64,000 nt of DNA from Kordia algicida (GTDB lineage Bacteria; Bacteroidota; Bacteroidia; Flavobacteriales; Flavobacteriaceae), in assembly GCF_051013375.1 (NCBI RefSeq), contig NZ_CP142125.1; one strand, 5' to 3'. Positions 10,235 through 20,270 of this stretch are shown piece by piece. The position numbers and the translations under genes were made by a program. Position 1 is the stretch's first letter. Each line of letters begins with the position of its first letter. The notes beneath the pieces were generated by a model that was not told where the DNA came from, ran no database searches, and saw nothing but the letters and a program-made list of their open reading frames with translations.

Positions 10235-12088
10235 ATGAAAATACAACACATCACATTATTGGCAATAACGCTCACGGCATTGATTTCTTGTGAAAACACT
10301 CAAGAAAAAAATGTTGTGACTAGCGACCATTCCACCGAAAATAAAACCATCAATTCCACGCAAACGTACATCAATCCGCTTGATATTGATTACACGTATA
10401 TGGTGTACAATTCCAGCAGAAACAAATCCTATCGTTCTGGTGCAGATCCTGCGGTAATTGAGTTTAAAGGAGAATACTATATGTTCGTCACGCGTTCGTT
10501 TGGCTATTGGCATTCTACAGATTTGGTGAATTGGAAATTTATCAAACCGCAACAATGGTTTTTTGAAGGCAGCAACGCACCGACTGCATTTAACTACAAA
10601 GATTCATTAGTCTATTTTGCGGGCGATCCCGCAGGATACGGTAGTATTTTATATACCGACGATCCCAAAAAAGGCTTGTGGACACCAACGGCTTCTATTT
10701 CAAACAACATTCAAGACTCCGAATTATTTATTGACGATGATGGCAAATCATATCTCTATTGGGGATCATCGAATCTGCATCCGATTCGTGTAAAAATGTT
10801 AAACAAAGACGATCGTTTTCTGGAAACCGGCGTTCGAAAAGAACTCATCAATTTAGTAGAAGAAAAACACGGCTGGGAACGTTTTGGCGAAAACAACTTT
10901 CATCTGACGTTGAAAGAAGGCTATATGGAAGGTGCTTCGATGACGAAACACAAAGCAAAATATTATTTGCAGTACGCAGCACCGGGAACGCAATTTAACG
11001 TATATGCCGATGGAGTGTATATTGGTGATTCGCCACTCGGACCATTTACATACATGAAAAACAATCCGATGAGTTTTAAACCAGGTGGATTTACCAATGG
11101 CGCAGGACACGGAATTACGGTGAAGCAAACCAACGGTCAGTACTGGCATTTTGCGACGATGGCATTAGCGTCAAACGCACAATGGGAACGTCGTTTATGT
11201 ATGTTTCCAACGTATTTTGATGAAGATGGATTGATGTACAGCAACACTTCATACGGAGATTATCCGCGATTTGGACCCAATCATCCGACGAAAGCTGGCG
11301 AACATAACGGTTGGATGTTACTATCATACAAAGGAAAAGTAACGGTTTCTTCTTCTTTAAAGCAAATTATGAAATTTACCTCAAATGATGATGAAGTAAA
11401 AGTGGAAGAACTTCCGAAGAAAATAAATGCGGAAGGACAATTAACGGCAAATGTTTTAACCGATGAAAATCCAAAAACTTTTTGGGTAGCTGAAGCGAAT
11501 GATGATAAACAATGGATTACCATCGAATTACTGAACGAAGGAACGGTTCATGCGCTTCAACTGAATTATCACGATCATGAATCGGGAATTTACACGCGTG
11601 TAGAAGGTTTACAGCATCAATTTACGATTGAAACTTCCGAAGATGGGACGAATTGGAAAACTGTTGTGGATAGAAGCCAAAGTACTATTGATGCACCAAA
11701 TGCGTATCTTGTGTTAGACAAACCTGTTAAGGCAAAGTTTGTGCGTTACAATAATATCAAAGTGCCGGGAAATAACTTTGCGATGTCTGAAATTAGAGTA
11801 TTCGGACTTGGTTTGGGAGAAGTGCCAAGTGAAGTAGCCAACTTTAAAATCAATCGTGAAAAAGATCGCAGAGATGCATCGTTTTCTTGGGATGCAGTAG
11901 AAGGCGCGCAAGGATATAACATTCGTTGGGGAATTGCGCCAGACAAATTGTATCAATCTTGGCAAGTATATGATACGAATACACATTTTATGCGTTGTTT
12001 AGACAGCGATACGCCGTATTATTTTACGATTGAAGCGTATAATGAAAACGGAATATCTGATCAAACTGAAATAATTTTTGTAGAATAA
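10235..12088 (+). CDS. GH43-like lipoprotein with discoidin-like and FN3 domains
   Basis: A 617-residue lipoprotein (LISCENT lipobox). Residues ~45-350 form a five-bladed propeller of the GH43/GH32 clan: SGADPAVIEF supplies the general base Asp, QDSELFIDDDG the pKa-tuning Asp, and EGASMTKHKAKYYL the acid Glu. After a linker come a discoidin/F5-8C-like beta-sandwich (LTDENPKTFWVAEA to MSEIRVFGLG) and an FN3 domain to the end. GH43 members act on arabinosides, xylosides or galactosides; the exact activity is unknown. All three catalytic positions look intact. It starts at the base after the sulfatase stop. Confidence 0.75.
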   Translation: MKIQHITLLAITLTALISCENTQEKNVVTSDHSTENKTINSTQTYINPLDIDYTYMVYNSSRNKSYRSGADPAVIEFKGEYYMFVTRSFGYWHSTDLVNWKFIKPQQWFFEGSNAPTAFNYKDSLVYFAGDPAGYGSILYTDDPKKGLWTPTASISNNIQDSELFIDDDGKSYLYWGSSNLHPIRVKMLNKDDRFLETGVRKELINLVEEKHGWERFGENNFHLTLKEGYMEGASMTKHKAKYYLQYAAPGTQFNVYADGVYIGDSPLGPFTYMKNNPMSFKPGGFTNGAGHGITVKQTNGQYWHFATMALASNAQWERRLCMFPTYFDEDGLMYSNTSYGDYPRFGPNHPTKAGEHNGWMLLSYKGKVTVSSSLKQIMKFTSNDDEVKVEELPKKINAEGQLTANVLTDENPKTFWVAEANDDKQWITIELLNEGTVHALQLNYHDHESGIYTRVEGLQHQFTIETSEDGTNWKTVVDRSQSTIDAPNAYLVLDKPVKAKFVRYNNIKVPGNNFAMSEIRVFGLGLGEVPSEVANFKINREKDRRDASFSWDAVEGAQGYNIRWGIAPDKLYQSWQVYDTNTHFMRCLDSDTPYYFTIEAYNENGISDQTEIIFVE

Positions 12089-12921
12089 TGATGAAATACT
12101 TATTAACCTTATTAGTTGTATTCATATCATTTTCAGTCACATCACAAGAACTGAAAATAATGAGCTACAACATCAAATTGGATTATCCGAAAGAAGGAAA
12201 AAACAGTTGGATGAATCGGAAGCCTTTTATGGTGAATCAAATCAAGTTTTATGAGCCAACTGTTTTAGGTGTGCAAGAAGCTTTGCCCAATCAAATGAAA
12301 GATCTAGATAGTTTGTTGACTGATTATAGCTTTGTTGGTGTTGGGAGAGATGACGGCAAAAACAAAGGCGAATATTCAGCTATATTTTACAAAAAGGACG
12401 AATTGGAAGTCGTACAATCTTCTACATTTTGGTTGTCAGAAACACCTGAAAAAGTAAGTATGGGTTGGGACGCTGTGTGCAATCGCATGTGTACGTATGC
12501 GTTGTTTCAACATACGAAAACAAAACAAAAATTTTGGGTATTTAACACACATTTTGATCATGTAGGAAAAGAAGCCAGAAAAAATAGTGCTGTGTTAATT
12601 CTAAATAAAATAAAAAGCGCAAACACAGAAAATTATCCTGTGTTTTTAACGGGCGATTTCAATATGGAACCGAATCATGAAAGTATCGACCATATTACAC
12701 AATCGTTGAAGGATTCTAAAAAGATAGCTGCATTAGATTTTGGTCCTGAAGGAACATTTAACGGTTTTCATTTTGACAAACCTGTCACTCGTCGTATCGA
12801 TTATATTTTCGTTTCAAAACATGTTAAGGTGCACAAATACGCAGTGTTAAGTGACCATTGGAACATGCAATATCCATCAGATCATTTACCTGTATTGATA
12901 GAAACTACACTAACAAACTAA
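12088..12921 (+). CDS. Secreted endonuclease/exonuclease/phosphatase-fold protein
   Basis: A 277-residue protein with a signal peptide (SFSVTSQ). It carries the EEP metallohydrolase motifs: MSYNIKLD, GVQEALPNQ, NTHFDHVGKEARKNSA, LTGDFNMEP and SDHLPVL. Secreted proteins of this group are frequent passengers of Bacteroidetes glycan loci; their substrate is mostly unknown, and a phosphodiester or phosphorylated sugar is possible. The start was taken at the first ATG, which overlaps the upstream stop by one base; a second ATG follows directly. Confidence 0.75.
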   Translation: MMKYLLTLLVVFISFSVTSQELKIMSYNIKLDYPKEGKNSWMNRKPFMVNQIKFYEPTVLGVQEALPNQMKDLDSLLTDYSFVGVGRDDGKNKGEYSAIFYKKDELEVVQSSTFWLSETPEKVSMGWDAVCNRMCTYALFQHTKTKQKFWVFNTHFDHVGKEARKNSAVLILNKIKSANTENYPVFLTGDFNMEPNHESIDHITQSLKDSKKIAALDFGPEGTFNGFHFDKPVTRRIDYIFVSKHVKVHKYAVLSDHWNMQYPSDHLPVLIETTLTN

Positions 12922-12935
12922 CTAATTATAAAACA

Positions 12936-14312
12936 ATGAACAAAAAAGCATTTTTATTACTGATTACCGCCATTTCTGCATTAGGTGGATTATTATTTGG
13001 CTATGATACGGGCGTTATCAATGGCGCACAATTTTTTCTTAGTAAATACTTTGAGCTTGATGCTACTTTAAAAGGTTGGGTAGTTGGAAGTGCATTAGTA
13101 GGTTGTTTTACAGGTGCCATTATAGCAGGACCTTTGAGTATAAAAATTGGTAGAAAATGGTCGCTGATCGTTTCTGCAGTACTTTTCTCAGTATCAGCTT
13201 GGGGATCAGGATTACCTGAAATGTTCCCTGAAACCGTAACCATGTTAGTAATATTTAGAATCATTGGAGGAGTTGGAATTGGAATTGCTTCTATGAACGC
13301 ACCGATGTATATTGCGGAAATAGCGCCGAGCAACATACGAGGTAAAATGGTCACCTACTATCAATTAGCGATTGTCGTTGGGTTCTTTGTCGTATTTTTA
13401 GCCACCTATTTTATAGGAAACGGTTTAACGGAAGCTGAAAATATACAATTCGGTTGGAGACGTATGTTTTGGTCAGAATTGGTGCCAAGTTTATTGTTTT
13501 TAGTGCTGTTATTTTTCGTACCAAAAAGTCCAAGATGGTTGGCTATCAAAGGCGAAGACGAAGAAGCTTTACATATTTTGAATAAAGTACACGGAAAAGA
13601 ACAAGCGCAACATGAAATCAAAGAAATCAAAGCTTCATTAGAACAAAAAGAGCAAAAAGAAAAAGTAAATTACTACTCTAAAGCTATTTTAGTCATCATA
13701 ATTATCGGAACTGCTTTGTCTGTTTTACAACAGTTTACGGGAATCAATGCAGTCTTATACTATGGCGCAGATATTTTTGAAAAAGCACTTGGTTTTGGTA
13801 AAGAAGACGTTTTGGCACAACAAATCCTATTAGCATTTGTCAATTTGGTATTTACCTTCGTAGCTATGTATACTGTCGATAAGTATGGAAGAAAGCCATT
13901 ACTATATGTTGGTTCTATTGGTATGATCGTAGGTTTTTTACTTTTAGGAGTATCATTACAACAAAATGCAGTAGGCTTGGTTTCGCTAATTGGAGTTTTG
14001 ATATTTATTGGTTCTTTTGCTTTATCAATGGGACCTGTTGTTTGGGTAATTTTATCTGAGATGTTTCCTAACAAAATACGAAGTGTAGCAATGTCGGTAG
14101 CAGTAGCGGCACAATGGGCAGCAAATTATCTTGTGTCACAAACATTCCCAATAGTTATGGAGAGTGAAGCCAACAATAGTACACCTTGGAATGGTTCTAT
14201 GCCGTATTTTATATTTATAGGGTTTATTCTAATCATTATCTTTTTAACCTATAAATTCATCCCAGAAACCAAAGGAAAAACCCTTGAAGAGATCGAAGGG
14301 TTTTGGGAATAA
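12936..14312 (+). CDS. Sugar-proton symporter (MFS sugar porter family)
   Basis: A 458-residue inner-membrane transporter with twelve hydrophobic segments. Sugar-porter signatures are all present: GGLLFGYDTGVINGAQ, PMYIAEIAPSNIRGK, QQFTGINAVLYYG, DKYGRKPLL and the terminal PETKGKTLEEIE. It would take up the monosaccharide released by the operon's enzymes. The frame is open further upstream into the preceding gene, but the ATG at 12936 gives the canonical N-terminus (MNKKAFLLLITAISALGG), so I chose it. It is the last gene before the terminator. Confidence 0.88.
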   Translation: MNKKAFLLLITAISALGGLLFGYDTGVINGAQFFLSKYFELDATLKGWVVGSALVGCFTGAIIAGPLSIKIGRKWSLIVSAVLFSVSAWGSGLPEMFPETVTMLVIFRIIGGVGIGIASMNAPMYIAEIAPSNIRGKMVTYYQLAIVVGFFVVFLATYFIGNGLTEAENIQFGWRRMFWSELVPSLLFLVLLFFVPKSPRWLAIKGEDEEALHILNKVHGKEQAQHEIKEIKASLEQKEQKEKVNYYSKAILVIIIIGTALSVLQQFTGINAVLYYGADIFEKALGFGKEDVLAQQILLAFVNLVFTFVAMYTVDKYGRKPLLYVGSIGMIVGFLLLGVSLQQNAVGLVSLIGVLIFIGSFALSMGPVVWVILSEMFPNKIRSVAMSVAVAAQWAANYLVSQTFPIVMESEANNSTPWNGSMPYFIFIGFILIIIFLTYKFIPETKGKTLEEIEGFWE

Positions 14313-14358
14313 ATTTTAACGATAAAACTAAATTCAAAGTCGTTTTTTTACCTGTGAT

Positions 14359-14394
14359 AAGTCTTTCAGAAATGAAGGACTTTTTTTATTTTTT
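14359..14394 (+). terminator. Intrinsic terminator of the first glycan operon
   Basis: A stem AAGTCTTTC / GAAGGACTT (nine pairs, one G-U) with a six-base loop is followed by TTTTTTATTTTTT. It lies 46 bases after the transporter stop on the same strand. Confidence 0.85.
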
Positions 14395-14695
14395 CATGAC
14401 AATATTATTCTTCTGGAAAAATGCTAAAAATTGTACTCCAAGAATCATGCTTTTTCTTTTTATGAAGTTTAAAAATTTGATATTTAGATATTTGTGTTTT
14501 TTAACCTCTAAAAGAAAAGTTAAGTGTACAAAAAAATGATTTGAATAGATCTTAGGTTTAATTTATATTCTCTACTATTTCTGCTTTTTGTCTCCAAAAC
14601 TAACTATACAAATTTTAATTCCATTTATACAAATGCTTCACTGTAAAGCTTGTGAATCCAATATATTTGAATTACTTTGTTAGTTTCTTTACATA
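14395..14695 (+). promoter_or_regulatory. Gene-free gap with a candidate promoter for the sensor kinase
   Basis: I see no convincing gene here; a short open frame that starts inside the transporter and runs to 14539 is AT-rich and featureless. TATATTTG at 14662-14669 matches the Bacteroidetes -7 consensus TAnnTTTG and lies 26 bases before the kinase start. No clear -33 TTTG is seen 19 bases upstream of it. Nothing else stands out. Confidence 0.5.
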
Positions 14696-16399
14696 ATGAA
14701 ATTTAGAAGTATACTCATCATATTTGCGCTATTCTTGTTTCTTTCTTTAAACGCACAGAAGAAAACAGATTCTACAGCAATATCCTTATCTAATAAAGCT
14801 TGGAGTTTGTATTACAAGCAAAACGATAGTGCATTATATTACGCAGATAAAGGACTTGAATACGCTCAAAAAAACAACTCTACTATCGGTAAAATATTAA
14901 ACCTCGAGATTAAAGGTGTTTATTACGAAGAAGTGAAAAACGATTTTAAAACAGCTTCTGAATTGTATTTTCAAGCCATTGAAATTGCCGAAAAAAATCA
15001 TTTGAATAAGCTAAGTTCTTTATATAATAATTTGTGTATCATGTACATGGTAAACGATTATGAAAAGAGCGAGTTTTATGGTAAAAAAGCTGTAGAAACA
15101 AGTGAGTATAGTAGCAAAACTACTGATGCTAAAAGTGCGCTTGTTAATTTGGGAATTGCACAAAGTTTGTTAAAAAAATATGAGGAAGCACAAGAGAATT
15201 TTGATAAATATTTTCAATACAAAGATGAATCTGATTATCACAAAAATATTGTGTATTTACGAATTGCAAAAAATTTAAAAGAACAAGGACTCTATCAAAA
15301 GGCGCAGCCACTATTTTTAAAAATTATTGCGCTAGATTCGATGAAAGGACAACGAGAATATGCACAAGATTATATTCAATTGATAGAAAATACGCTTCAA
15401 CTTCAACAGAAAGACACCTTACAAAAATATGTTCCTGTACTTTCAAAGAGTATGGAAAGCGAAAAAAATCTGCAAGTAAAAGAAGGCTATTATGATATCA
15501 TGGTAAGAGTTTATGCCTTTTTTGATGAAACTGAGAAAATTCTCGAATACCAATCAAAATTACTCAATATAAAAGATTCTATCAGTTCAAATTTTTATGA
15601 TAAAAGTGTGGCTGAACTAGAAACAAAATACCAAACGAAAAAGAAAGAGGAACAAATTCTAGCAGAAAAAAGTAAAAGACAACTCTGGATTTTCATTTCT
15701 ACAATTGCATTTATCATTGCAATATTGATTTTAGTTTTACTCATTAAGAATCAAAAGAAGCGAAAACTATTAAACCAAAATAAAATAGAACTCGAAAAGT
15801 TACTCAACCAACGAAATATGCTTTTGAAAGAAACACATCATCGTGTCAAAAATAGTTTTCAAATGGTGAGTAGTTTGTTGCAATTACAAGCGAGTGGAAG
15901 CAAAGCAGAAACCGCAGTCAGTGCTTTAAATAATGCAGTACAACGTGTAAATTCAATGATTGTACTACACCAACAATTGTATGCAAGAGATAATCTATTA
16001 GGAGTAGATCTTAAGTTATATATTGAAGAATTAATCAACGAGATTCTAAGATCGTATACCTCGCAAGATATTCAAGTTCAATCTTCTATTGAATCTTATG
16101 TGTTAGATGTAAATACAGCTACTTCCATTGGACTTTTGGTAAACGAGTTGGCAACAAATTCTATAAAATATGCTTGGAATGATGAAGTTTTAGAAAAAAT
16201 AATTCATCTAAAAATTATTGCACAAGATGAAAAGCTTTATTTTGAAATGTACGACAATGGAAAATCAAAAGTAGAAACACCGATTCAAAAGAATTATGGA
16301 AGTCAATTAATAGAAATTTTAATAGATCGCCTCAGAGCAAAAAAACATTCCATTAATCAAAATAGTTTTGCAGTAGCGATTTCTTTTAATCCAAAATAA
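14696..16399 (+). CDS. TPR-containing membrane sensor histidine kinase (HisKA_2 type)
   Basis: A 567-residue protein. A signal peptide (FLSLNAQ) is followed by ~270 residues of TPR-like helical repeats outside the cytoplasmic membrane. There is one membrane span near residues 325-347, a coiled-coil stretch, and a HisKA_2 dimerisation/phosphoacceptor segment (LKETHHRVKNSFQMVSSLL, with the His in HHRVKN). An HATPase domain has its N-box at LVNELATNSIKYAW and a short G-box (YDNGKSK). It likely phosphorylates the response regulator whose start overlaps its stop by one base. The signal is unknown. Confidence 0.85.
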   Translation: MKFRSILIIFALFLFLSLNAQKKTDSTAISLSNKAWSLYYKQNDSALYYADKGLEYAQKNNSTIGKILNLEIKGVYYEEVKNDFKTASELYFQAIEIAEKNHLNKLSSLYNNLCIMYMVNDYEKSEFYGKKAVETSEYSSKTTDAKSALVNLGIAQSLLKKYEEAQENFDKYFQYKDESDYHKNIVYLRIAKNLKEQGLYQKAQPLFLKIIALDSMKGQREYAQDYIQLIENTLQLQQKDTLQKYVPVLSKSMESEKNLQVKEGYYDIMVRVYAFFDETEKILEYQSKLLNIKDSISSNFYDKSVAELETKYQTKKKEEQILAEKSKRQLWIFISTIAFIIAILILVLLIKNQKKRKLLNQNKIELEKLLNQRNMLLKETHHRVKNSFQMVSSLLQLQASGSKAETAVSALNNAVQRVNSMIVLHQQLYARDNLLGVDLKLYIEELINEILRSYTSQDIQVQSSIESYVLDVNTATSIGLLVNELATNSIKYAWNDEVLEKIIHLKIIAQDEKLYFEMYDNGKSKVETPIQKNYGSQLIEILIDRLRAKKHSINQNSFAVAISFNPK

Positions 16400-17085
16400 T
16401 GAAACATAAATTTCTTATCATAGAAGACGATCCTTTTATTGCTATCAACATAAAAAATGTGTTGGAAATGAATGCCGTGGAAGTTGTTGGAATGGCTAAA
16501 ACCATAGAAGAAGCAAGGGATTTATTAAAAGAGACAAAGCCAGATGTTTGTTTGATCGACATTCAACTTCAAGGAGATTTTGATGGTGTATTATTTGCAA
16601 AAGAATTGGATAAAATTCAACTACCATACTTTTACTTAACTGCACAAACAGATCCATTAACCTTAGCAGAAGTAGAGCATACAAGACCTTTAGGATATTT
16701 GGTAAAACCCTTTACAAATTCAGGATTGTGGAGTAGTATCAGTGTCGTTTGGAATAAATATCTCTCAGAAAAAGGGAACACCTTAATTGTAAAATCGGAT
16801 GGATATATTTATAAAATTCCTGAAACGGACATTCTTTATCTAGAAGCTTTTGACAATTATTGCTATATACATCTTACAGAGAAAAAACTCTTAGTGCCTC
16901 ATACCTTAAAAAAAATCAGGGAACAGTTAAAAGGAAATCATTTCTTTACACCACACAGATCGTATTACATCAATACAAATAAAATTACAAATGTGGGTAA
17001 AAAAGCTGTCTTTATTAACACGAACGAAATTACACTCAGTGAAGCTAGACGTGCTGAACTCTTGCAAATTGTCAGGAATTCTTAA
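16399..17085 (+). CDS. LytTR-family response regulator
   Basis: A 228-residue cytoplasmic regulator. The receiver domain (residues 1-~120) has the acidic pair IIEDDPF, the phosphoacceptor in CLIDIQL (Asp54) and the conserved lysine in YLVKPF. The LytTR DNA-binding domain (from ~130) shows ILYLEAFDNYCYIHL, FFTPHRSYYIN and ITLSEARRAEL. Proteins of this family bind pairs of short direct repeats about one or two helical turns apart; such pairs lie upstream of both following genes. It is translationally coupled to the kinase. Confidence 0.9.
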   Translation: MKHKFLIIEDDPFIAINIKNVLEMNAVEVVGMAKTIEEARDLLKETKPDVCLIDIQLQGDFDGVLFAKELDKIQLPYFYLTAQTDPLTLAEVEHTRPLGYLVKPFTNSGLWSSISVVWNKYLSEKGNTLIVKSDGYIYKIPETDILYLEAFDNYCYIHLTEKKLLVPHTLKKIREQLKGNHFFTPHRSYYINTNKITNVGKKAVFINTNEITLSEARRAELLQIVRNS

Positions 17086-17095
17086 TCAGAAATAA

Positions 17096-17126
17096 TTTCA
17101 CTAAAAAAACACCCGATTTCACTAAA
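17096..17126 (+). promoter_or_regulatory. Probable LytTR binding site, copy 1
   Basis: Two identical direct repeats TTTCACTAAA (17096-17105 and 17117-17126) are separated by 11 bases, a 21-base period. The same block with one base changed inside the unit recurs at 20235-20265. The site ends about 30 bases before the -7 box TAAGTTTG at 17156-17163, where an activator would touch RNA polymerase. It lies 11 bases after the regulator gene's stop. Confidence 0.7.
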
Positions 17127-17155
17127 GGTTTTACAAGGAACCTTTGTAACTCGCA

Positions 17156-17163
17156 TAAGTTTG
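17156..17163 (+). promoter_or_regulatory. Candidate -7 box for the first secreted protein gene
   Basis: TAAGTTTG fits TAnnTTTG exactly and sits 30 bases before the start codon. The -33 position (about 17132) has only TTAC instead of TTTG, consistent with a promoter that needs the activator bound just upstream. Confidence 0.6.
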
Positions 17164-17193
17164 TTTGTCTAATAACCACAAACAATCATTATA

Positions 17194-20034
17194 ATGAAAA
17201 AAAAAATACTATTACTTTTTTTAGGATGTACATCCTTTGTACTTGCACAACAACCGTATAAAATAAAAACAAAAGATTCTGGAGCAAATCTTATGTTTCA
17301 ATACACCAAAGGAACGGTGTTTAACAATCAATTTTACTTTAATGCCAACTCAGATGAAACTCCCGTATATACATTACTGCAATATGATGGCATTAGCAGG
17401 GCGAAGACTTTAGGACTCGTTCCATTAACAAATCAACCTGTTGTAGGACAAACGACAACTCCTGTTGAGTTTAATAATAAATTATACTTTGGAGCAAATA
17501 TTGGCAACTTTGGAAATGAACTATGCGTGTACGATGGTGTAAATCCACCAACTTTGGTTGCTGACATTTATACAGGATTTATAGGAGGTGTGCCACGTTC
17601 GTCTAATCCTGATAATTTCTTTGTATTTAATGGAAAATTACTCTTTGCTGCCAATGGAGAATCGGGAGGCGTAGAATTGCATGAATATGATGGAGTAAAT
17701 CCTCCTGTAAAATATGAAGTAAACCCTTTTAATTCTAGTAATCCGAACTATTTTACGGAGTTTAATTCGAAACTATATTTTGCGGCAGACGGAGCAGATG
17801 GTAATGAATTATATGAATACGATGGTGTAAATGCGCCAACGCTTGTTGCAGATATCAATCCTATAGGAAACGGTCTTGATGATGCATATCCTGCGTATTT
17901 AACGGTTTTCAATGGTAAATTACACTTTGCTGCCCAAGGAGATACCGGAGGAACAGAACTTTGGGAATATGATGGTGTAAATGCACCAAGTTTAGTAGCT
18001 GATTTGAATGCAAGTGGCGGTTCGGAACCACAGAATTTAATTGTCTTTAATGGAAATTTATATTTTACTGCAGATGATGGTACAAATGGTAGAGAACTCT
18101 GGATGTACGACGGAACCAATACACCGAGCATGGTAGCTGATATCAACCTTTTTGGAGATGGGTTTAGACTTGCCAATCAAGGAGATCCTTTAGATTTTGT
18201 TATTTTGGATAACACCTTGTACTTTGCTGGTGATGATGGATCTAACGGAAATGAATTGATGCAATACGATGGTATAAATCCACCTTCGCAAGTAGCAGAT
18301 ATAAACCTCGGATTGATGGATTCAAACCCTAGAGCATTTACAGTATATAATGGAGCAATTTATTTTAGTGCAGAAGAATTTGGACAATATCATTTATACA
18401 AATATCATCCCAATGAAACACGCTTTTTAGATATTCCGCCAAGTGGACAAACATGGTTTGCTGCAGATAACTGGAGCAATGGCGTTCCTACGGCATCAAT
18501 GGAAGTGTATTTGCCTGAAACAGCAGATATTGCGCTCCCCGTAGATGCAGAAGCTAAAAAACTTACGCTAGAAGATGGTGCGCAACTGGAAGTGAAAAAA
18601 GGAATCAATCTAGATATAGATGGTGATTTAGGGATTGCAACTACTGCAACGCTAGAGTTAGAAGCCGATAACGATCAAAGTGCTACCTTATTTGTAGCTG
18701 GAACTTCTACAGGAGATATCGTCTATAAAAGACAAGAACTTTCAAATAACCAACCTTATTTATTTTCGCCTCCTGTAGCTATGTCCTTAAAAGATTTTGT
18801 AGATTATCCTAATCAAAATGTGGCAACCAATATCGCTAATGATAAGTATTTAATTGGTGTATATAATGATGCCAATACAGAAGGAAACAAATGGGAGTAT
18901 GTAGATAAAGCCTCAGTAGATGCTGATATGGAAGGAAGCTTTGTGCCAGCAAAAGGCTATCAGATAGAATTTTCATTAGGTGGACCTAATTATTATTTTA
19001 CAGGTGAACAACAAGCAAATGCTACAACAGGAGTGCCTCTTGTAATGGGCGAGTGGAACTCAGTAGGAAATCCATACCTGAGTTTTTATGCAGCAAACGG
19101 AGATGCAAACAGCGCATTGGCAGATAATGCTAGTTCATTGGATGATGCTTATAAAGCCTTGTATTTTTGGAGTCAATCGCAAGGAAAATACATTCCAGTT
19201 ACGGAAGAAGCTATCAATACACGATATATTCATCCAGGACAAGGATTTCTTGTAAAAGCAAAACCTGCGCAAGCCAATAGTTTTGTGTTTCTAGCGAATA
19301 GAAGAAGCGAACAACCAGCGACAAGTACCGTTTCTTTCAATGGAATATTCAATTCTTTTAATGGTCAAGAAACTGCTTCTTCGTTAGAATTATCTATCAA
19401 CAATTTGGTGAGTACGTTAATCAACCTACAAAGTGGAACGACAAACGGTTTAGACATCGGTGAAGATATTGGGAATTTTGATGCAGAAAGTTTAGACATT
19501 TATACCAAATTGGTCGATCCAACGTTGTCAACAGCAAATTTTAGTATCCAAAGTATTGGAGATACTGCCGAAGAAAGCATTCCGCTTGGAATCAAAGCAA
19601 ATGCAGGAACTTATACAATACGCGCTACCTTTCATAATAATATTTCTGGAAATGTGTATTTACAAGACACACAAGAAAATACCTTGACAGAAATTGCAGA
19701 TAATACGTTTGAATACACATTTACATTAGCACAAAATACCAATGGAACAGGTCGTTTCTTTATCGTAACTAGCAATCAAGTATTAAGTACTGAAGAAAGT
19801 AAACTATCAGAAACAATTCTTTACAGTGCCAACAAAACAATTCATGTAAAAAATATAACCACTGAAATCAAAACCATTAGCATTTATGATTTGTCTGGGA
19901 AGTTAATTACAGTTGTAGATACTCAAAATGAGAATCAAGTAGCTATCAATATGTCCAATGCCTCTAGTGGAATATATTTAGTCACACTTAAAGGGAATAA
20001 CAGTGTAAGTCACAAAAAAGTGATGTTACAATGA
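17194..20034 (+). CDS. Type IX-secreted protein with repeated ELWEYDG-type blades
   Basis: A 946-residue secreted protein with a signal peptide (TSFVLAQ). Residues ~20-410 are about six repeats of ~60 residues built on motifs such as ELYEYDGVN..PTLVADIN and FNGKLYFAA, a propeller-like array seen in many Bacteroidetes surface proteins. The middle region is beta-rich (LEVKKGINLDIDGDLGI, a region typical of gliding or adhesion proteins). The C-terminus is a type A type IX sorting domain (ISIYDLSGKLI, NMSNASSGIYLVTLK, SHKKVMLQ). I infer cell-surface or released localisation; the ligand is unknown. It is controlled, by inference, by the upstream LytTR pair. Confidence 0.8.
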   Translation: MKKKILLLFLGCTSFVLAQQPYKIKTKDSGANLMFQYTKGTVFNNQFYFNANSDETPVYTLLQYDGISRAKTLGLVPLTNQPVVGQTTTPVEFNNKLYFGANIGNFGNELCVYDGVNPPTLVADIYTGFIGGVPRSSNPDNFFVFNGKLLFAANGESGGVELHEYDGVNPPVKYEVNPFNSSNPNYFTEFNSKLYFAADGADGNELYEYDGVNAPTLVADINPIGNGLDDAYPAYLTVFNGKLHFAAQGDTGGTELWEYDGVNAPSLVADLNASGGSEPQNLIVFNGNLYFTADDGTNGRELWMYDGTNTPSMVADINLFGDGFRLANQGDPLDFVILDNTLYFAGDDGSNGNELMQYDGINPPSQVADINLGLMDSNPRAFTVYNGAIYFSAEEFGQYHLYKYHPNETRFLDIPPSGQTWFAADNWSNGVPTASMEVYLPETADIALPVDAEAKKLTLEDGAQLEVKKGINLDIDGDLGIATTATLELEADNDQSATLFVAGTSTGDIVYKRQELSNNQPYLFSPPVAMSLKDFVDYPNQNVATNIANDKYLIGVYNDANTEGNKWEYVDKASVDADMEGSFVPAKGYQIEFSLGGPNYYFTGEQQANATTGVPLVMGEWNSVGNPYLSFYAANGDANSALADNASSLDDAYKALYFWSQSQGKYIPVTEEAINTRYIHPGQGFLVKAKPAQANSFVFLANRRSEQPATSTVSFNGIFNSFNGQETASSLELSINNLVSTLINLQSGTTNGLDIGEDIGNFDAESLDIYTKLVDPTLSTANFSIQSIGDTAEESIPLGIKANAGTYTIRATFHNNISGNVYLQDTQENTLTEIADNTFEYTFTLAQNTNGTGRFFIVTSNQVLSTEESKLSETILYSANKTIHVKNITTEIKTISIYDLSGKLITVVDTQNENQVAINMSNASSGIYLVTLKGNNSVSHKKVMLQ

Positions 20035-20152
20035 TGCTTTTTACATTTCAAGGAATACACTTAGTATTTTGTGTAGGTTTCAAATGTAAATCTTGGCACT
20101 CCATAATACTTGGTTATTAGCACAAATTATGGAAGATTTAAGTGTAAGTCAG
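20035..20152 (+). other. Non-coding segment with two inverted repeats
   Basis: No gene is visible. TTTACATTT (about 20039-20048) pairs with AAATGTAAA (20082-20090) around an inner ACAC/GTGT pair, and CCATAAT pairs with ATTATGG about 20 bases further on. Both lie in the 3' untranslated region before the real terminator and may only be AT-rich background. Confidence 0.3.
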
Positions 20153-20190
20153 CAGTCATTCTTATCCTAAAGAATGGCTGTTGTTATTTT
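20153..20190 (+). terminator. Intrinsic terminator after the blade-repeat protein
   Basis: The stem CAGTCATTCTT / AAGAATGGCTG has 11 pairs (one G-U), a six-base loop, and a T-rich tail TTGTTATTTT. Confidence 0.8.
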
Positions 20191-20234
20191 ATGCAATAAT
20201 GAAGATTTAATTACTCGTAATCTTACGCAATAGA

Positions 20235-20265
20235 ATTCACTAAAAAAACACCCTATTTCACTAAA
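20235..20265 (+). promoter_or_regulatory. Probable LytTR binding site, copy 2
   Basis: Direct repeats ATTCACTAAA (20235-20244) and TTTCACTAAA (20256-20265) have the same 21-base period and almost the same 11-base spacer (AAAACACCCTA against AAAACACCCGA) as at 17096-17126. The site ends five bases before the -33 element, the same geometry as copy 1. Confidence 0.7.
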
Positions 20266-20270
20266 TGATT

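Noticed and set aside
14303..14539. A 78-codon open frame after the sugar transporter
   Set aside because: It starts inside the transporter gene, spans the intrinsic terminator and has no recognisable domain; composition is that of AT-rich non-coding DNA.
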